DNA of 32,911 bases. Origin: Blastocatellia bacterium (lineage in GTDB: Bacteria > Acidobacteriota > Blastocatellia > UBA7656). Position numbers and translations under genes: made by a program. The DNA is taken from contig JADGNW010000462.1 in the NCBI GenBank assembly GCA_017883315.1, positions 1-32,911 of the forward strand, written 5' to 3'. Shown here piece by piece: positions 30,738 through 32,911 of the stretch. The notes under the pieces are model-generated. The model saw nothing but the letters and a program-made list of their open reading frames with translations, searched no databases and was not told the origin of the DNA. Within the stretch, counting starts at the first letter, position 1; the number at the start of each line of letters is the position of its first letter.

Positions 30738-31187
30738 CCAACTCAACGTCTGTTCACCGCCGGAGCCTGATTATCCCAACGGCGGTAGCATCTCACAAGC
30801 GACCGGTTGAATATCGACGAAAGTATTCCCAGAATCAGAAGCCATCCTGCGATAGCGGATGACCTCAGCAATGACGATCGTTCGCTGGCACACTCGACGG
30901 AGCTCTGTTTCATGAGATATCATGCCACTTCGGTTTTGATCATCGATCCTTTCGGGTCGATCCTGCACATGGCTGCGGCCTGTTGTTTTGACAGCTCTTG
31001 GAATGCAGGTGTCCGATGGCATTACGAGGAGTTGGTCGGTATTCGACTCGTGCCTGGGCACGATCAGTTAGGGCCTGCGGATCTGAAGTCTCCCACCGTG
31101 CTGGAACCTTAAGCGAAAGACGGCAATCAAAGTCACCAGTGTGACGAGCGGATCGATTTTGGTCCGCGTTGTCTGTGAGGAGCAACC
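30738..31187. other. 450-base divergent intergenic region
   Basis: This region lies between the GT9 gene (minus) and the monooxygenase (plus). Two overlapping frames (30807-31112 plus, 30771-31061 minus) have no family match and no ribosome-binding site. A small dyad occurs near its right end (31132-31145); otherwise I see nothing definite. Confidence 0.5.
31132..31145 (+). promoter_or_regulatory. possible operator dyad before the monooxygenase gene
   Basis: GTCAC-CAGT-GTGAC is a 5-bp inverted repeat with 4-base centre, 42 bases before the GTG start. Its size and position suit a small regulator, but so short a dyad can occur by chance. Confidence 0.25.
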
Positions 31188-32327
31188 GTGTCTGTAGCAA
31201 ACATTGGCATCATCGGCGGAGGAATCGGTGGAGTCGCCGCGGCAGTGGCGCTTCATCAAGTTGGCATTGATGCGGTGGTGTATGAGAGGGCGCCGAGGCT
31301 CCGCGAAGTTGGGGTGGGCATGATGCTATGGCCGAATGCCACCCGGGTGTTGCGTGACCTGGGCTTGCTGGAACAGGTCCTGGCGCGCAGTGGTCCGAAC
31401 ACTCACTTCCTCGTGCGAGCGCGTGGCGGCGAGGTGCTGATGAACATCGCGCTGGGTGACTTTGACGTCCCAGCTATCTGCGCGCGAAGAGCTGATCTCC
31501 TCGCTGTCCTCATTGCCGCACTACCACCCGAGAGTGTTCGCTTAGGGCGCGAGCTCCACCATTTTGAGCAGGTCGGAGATAAGGTACGCGTCTTTTTTGC
31601 GGGCGGCGTTGTGAAGGAACATGACGCGGTTATCGGCGCCGACGGTATTCGGTCTCGCGTGCGCTCAGAGCTATTTGGGGTCGCAGATCCAATCTATCGC
31701 GGCTATACGATCTGGCGCGGCATGGCGTCATACGACGGCAGTGCCGCAAGGTCTGGCGCGAATAGCGAGACGTGGGGAGCCGGACACCGCTTCGGAATCC
31801 TCAACACCGGTCACGACAGGTTCACCTGGTATGCTACTGCGAATGTGGCTGCAAACTATCCTGACGCTCCCTGCGGTCGGAAGGGCGAGCTGCGGCGGAT
31901 GTTCGCCAGTTGGCACGCTCCTATCCCCGAATTAATCGAGGCAACCGATGAGGCAGCGATTCTGAAGAATGGCGCCTATGACCTTGCGCCGTTGCGACGC
32001 TGGGGTGATCGGCTGGTAACGCTGCTCGGTGATGCTGCGCACCCGTGCACTCCCAATCTTGGACAAGGTGGAGGTCTCGCGCTTGAAGACGCGCTGGTGC
32101 TCGCCAAGTGCCTCGAAAAGGGGACGTCCCTGGAGGCGGCGCTGCGCCGCTACGAATCGTTGCGCTGTCATCGCACCGCCCACATGCAACAACGGGCTCG
32201 GCTTATGGGCCAGGTTGGACAGTGGGAGAACCGCGTCTTTGTGGGGGTACGTCAGGCAGTGACGAGTGTGCTTCCGGCCAGGCTCTTCGAACATAATTTG
32301 AGGAGAGTGTATTCCTATCAGACCTAG
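31188..32327 (+). CDS. FAD-dependent monooxygenase (aromatic hydroxylase family)
   Basis: The GTG at 31188 is preceded by GAGGAG. The 379-residue protein has the three motifs of class A flavoprotein monooxygenases: GIIGGGIGGVAAAVAL (residues 7-22) for the FAD Rossmann fold, VIGADGIRSRVR near 147 (DG motif, FAD and NADPH) and LLGDAAHPCTPNLGQGGGLALEDA near 278 (GD motif, FAD ribityl). ERAPRLREVGVGMMLWPNA is typical of the salicylate hydroxylase/zeaxanthin epoxidase/TetX-like branch. It likely uses NAD(P)H and O2 to hydroxylate or epoxidise an aromatic or polyene substrate in the cytoplasm. A methyltransferase follows after 27 bases in the same direction, so they probably act on the same compound. 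Substrate unknown. Confidence 0.9.
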   Translation: MSVANIGIIGGGIGGVAAAVALHQVGIDAVVYERAPRLREVGVGMMLWPNATRVLRDLGLLEQVLARSGPNTHFLVRARGGEVLMNIALGDFDVPAICARRADLLAVLIAALPPESVRLGRELHHFEQVGDKVRVFFAGGVVKEHDAVIGADGIRSRVRSELFGVADPIYRGYTIWRGMASYDGSAARSGANSETWGAGHRFGILNTGHDRFTWYATANVAANYPDAPCGRKGELRRMFASWHAPIPELIEATDEAAILKNGAYDLAPLRRWGDRLVTLLGDAAHPCTPNLGQGGGLALEDALVLAKCLEKGTSLEAALRRYESLRCHRTAHMQQRARLMGQVGQWENRVFVGVRQAVTSVLPARLFEHNLRRVYSYQT

Positions 32328-32354
32328 ATTAATCGACGAGAGGACGCGCTCAGC

Positions 32355-32911
32355 ATGAGCCAATCGACGCAGTTCCAGGTTGATGTCAATCACGTACGCG
32401 AGCATTACGATCGCCTGTCATTCTTGTATCGGATGTTCTGGGGAGAACATCTTCATCATGGCTATTGGGACGCGGACGAAACGGTCGCGCAAGCCCAGAT
32501 TCGCCTGATGGAACGACTTGCGGAACGCGCTGGCGTCCCCCGAGGCGCAGTTGTGCTGGACATAGGTTGTGGGCTTGGCGGCTCCGTTCTCTGGCTGGCC
32601 GAAAATTTCGACTGTCAGGTAACGGGCATCACAATCAGTCCGGTTCAAGCCAGAATGGCTGCCAAGAAGGCAAAGGCTCGAGGGCTGAGCGATCGGGTTC
32701 AGTTCCAGGTGAGCGACGCAAATAAGTGGGAGCCCCAACCCGAGAGCGTCGACATAGTTTGGATAATGGAAAGCAGCGAACATTTCGAGAACAAGAAAAG
32801 ATTTTTCGAACGCTGTGCCGCTGCATTGAAACCCGGAGGCGTGCTGGCGGTTTGCGCATGGCTCCGCCGTGATGGACCAATGCCCGAAGGCGAAGAGAAG
32901 TTGGTAGCGAC
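32355..32911 (+). CDS. SAM-dependent methyltransferase (class I, 3' end outside window)
   Basis: The frame starts at ATG 32355 and runs off the right edge with 185 visible residues. It has the class I methyltransferase motifs: VREHYDRLSFLYRMFWGEHL and HHGYWDADETVAQAQ (the entry region of the tocopherol- and sarcosine-type small-molecule methyltransferases), motif I VVLDIGCGLGGSVLWLAE near 76, the SAM-contact ITISPVQARMA, motif II region RVQFQVSDAN, and motif IV VDIVWIMESSEHFENKKRF followed by LKPGGVLAVCAW. The WGEHLHHGYW signature recalls gamma-tocopherol and other C- or O-methyltransferases of the UbiE/CrtF-like group. With the upstream FAD monooxygenase it looks like a pair of tailoring enzymes. 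Confidence 0.88.
   Translation, partial: MSQSTQFQVDVNHVREHYDRLSFLYRMFWGEHLHHGYWDADETVAQAQIRLMERLAERAGVPRGAVVLDIGCGLGGSVLWLAENFDCQVTGITISPVQARMAAKKAKARGLSDRVQFQVSDANKWEPQPESVDIVWIMESSEHFENKKRFFERCAAALKPGGVLAVCAWLRRDGPMPEGEEKLVA

Noticed and set aside
30771-31112. Two overlapping frames in the gap before the monooxygenase
   Set aside because: Neither has a ribosome-binding site or known motif, and they lie antisense to each other.
1-32911. CRISPR array, insertion sequence, prophage or restriction system
   Set aside because: I looked for regularly spaced repeats, transposase or integrase motifs, and phage or defence-nuclease domains and saw none apart from the truncated GxxExxY remnant.

Overview
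The window looks like a chromosomal segment of a Gram-negative soil bacterium, most likely an acidobacterium of the Blastocatellia type. This is an inference from moderately high GC, sigma70-like promoters, signal peptides with an outer-membrane beta-barrel, and a typical mixture of TolB-like propellers, TPR/WD40 proteins, GxxExxY remnants and short intergenic repeats. No 16S or other species marker is present. There is no phage, plasmid, insertion sequence or CRISPR array. Most of the window is housekeeping and envelope genes arranged in short operons.

Layout. (1) 1-6940 is a glycan-assembly region: a GT-C membrane glycosyltransferase running off the left edge, a polyprenol-type GT2 coupled by an ATGA overlap to a GT4, a second GT4, a second GT2, and an NtrC-family AAA+/Fis regulator whose ATPase and sigma54-contact motifs have decayed. 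(2) 7172-7353 is a compact tRNA-Thr(CGT) unit with promoter and terminator. (3) 7497-10803 holds a secreted SH3-like protein, a 57-residue LysW-type amino-group carrier protein too short for ordinary ORF cut-offs, a hot-dog thioesterase that overlaps it tail to tail, and an acyl-CoA synthetase. (4) 10868-13512 is the aroA-aroK shikimate operon followed by an outer-membrane barrel protein. (5) 13625-16777 carries an RsbW-like kinase, its STAS antagonist, and a secreted caspase-fold/TPR protein lacking the catalytic cysteine. (6) 16787-25587 holds a TolB-like propeller, an alpha/beta hydrolase, a 3D-domain cell-wall protein, a nidogen-like/HExxH secreted protein, a one-ring Clp ATPase with a ClpP-type loop, a SpoIID-type amidase or glycosidase, and a DedA membrane protein. 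(7) 25753-30737 holds a small secreted protein that appears to start at CTG, a TPR-WD40-zinc-ribbon protein, a scar made of a cytochrome c tail and a truncated GxxExxY gene, and a GT9-like glycosyltransferase. (8) 31188-32911 holds a FAD monooxygenase and the first part of a methyltransferase, possibly the edge of a small-molecule tailoring cluster.

The genes most worth attention are proteins that keep a fold while losing the catalytic residues (the NtrC-type regulator and the caspase-like protein), the orphan LysW-like carrier with its antisense overlap, the solitary Clp ring, and the zincin/nidogen protein. I see no single gene cluster that clearly forms a new defence or signalling system. 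The best candidate is the RsbW/STAS pair beside the pseudo-caspase, and that link is only positional. All functional calls come from motif recognition by eye; no database search was made.
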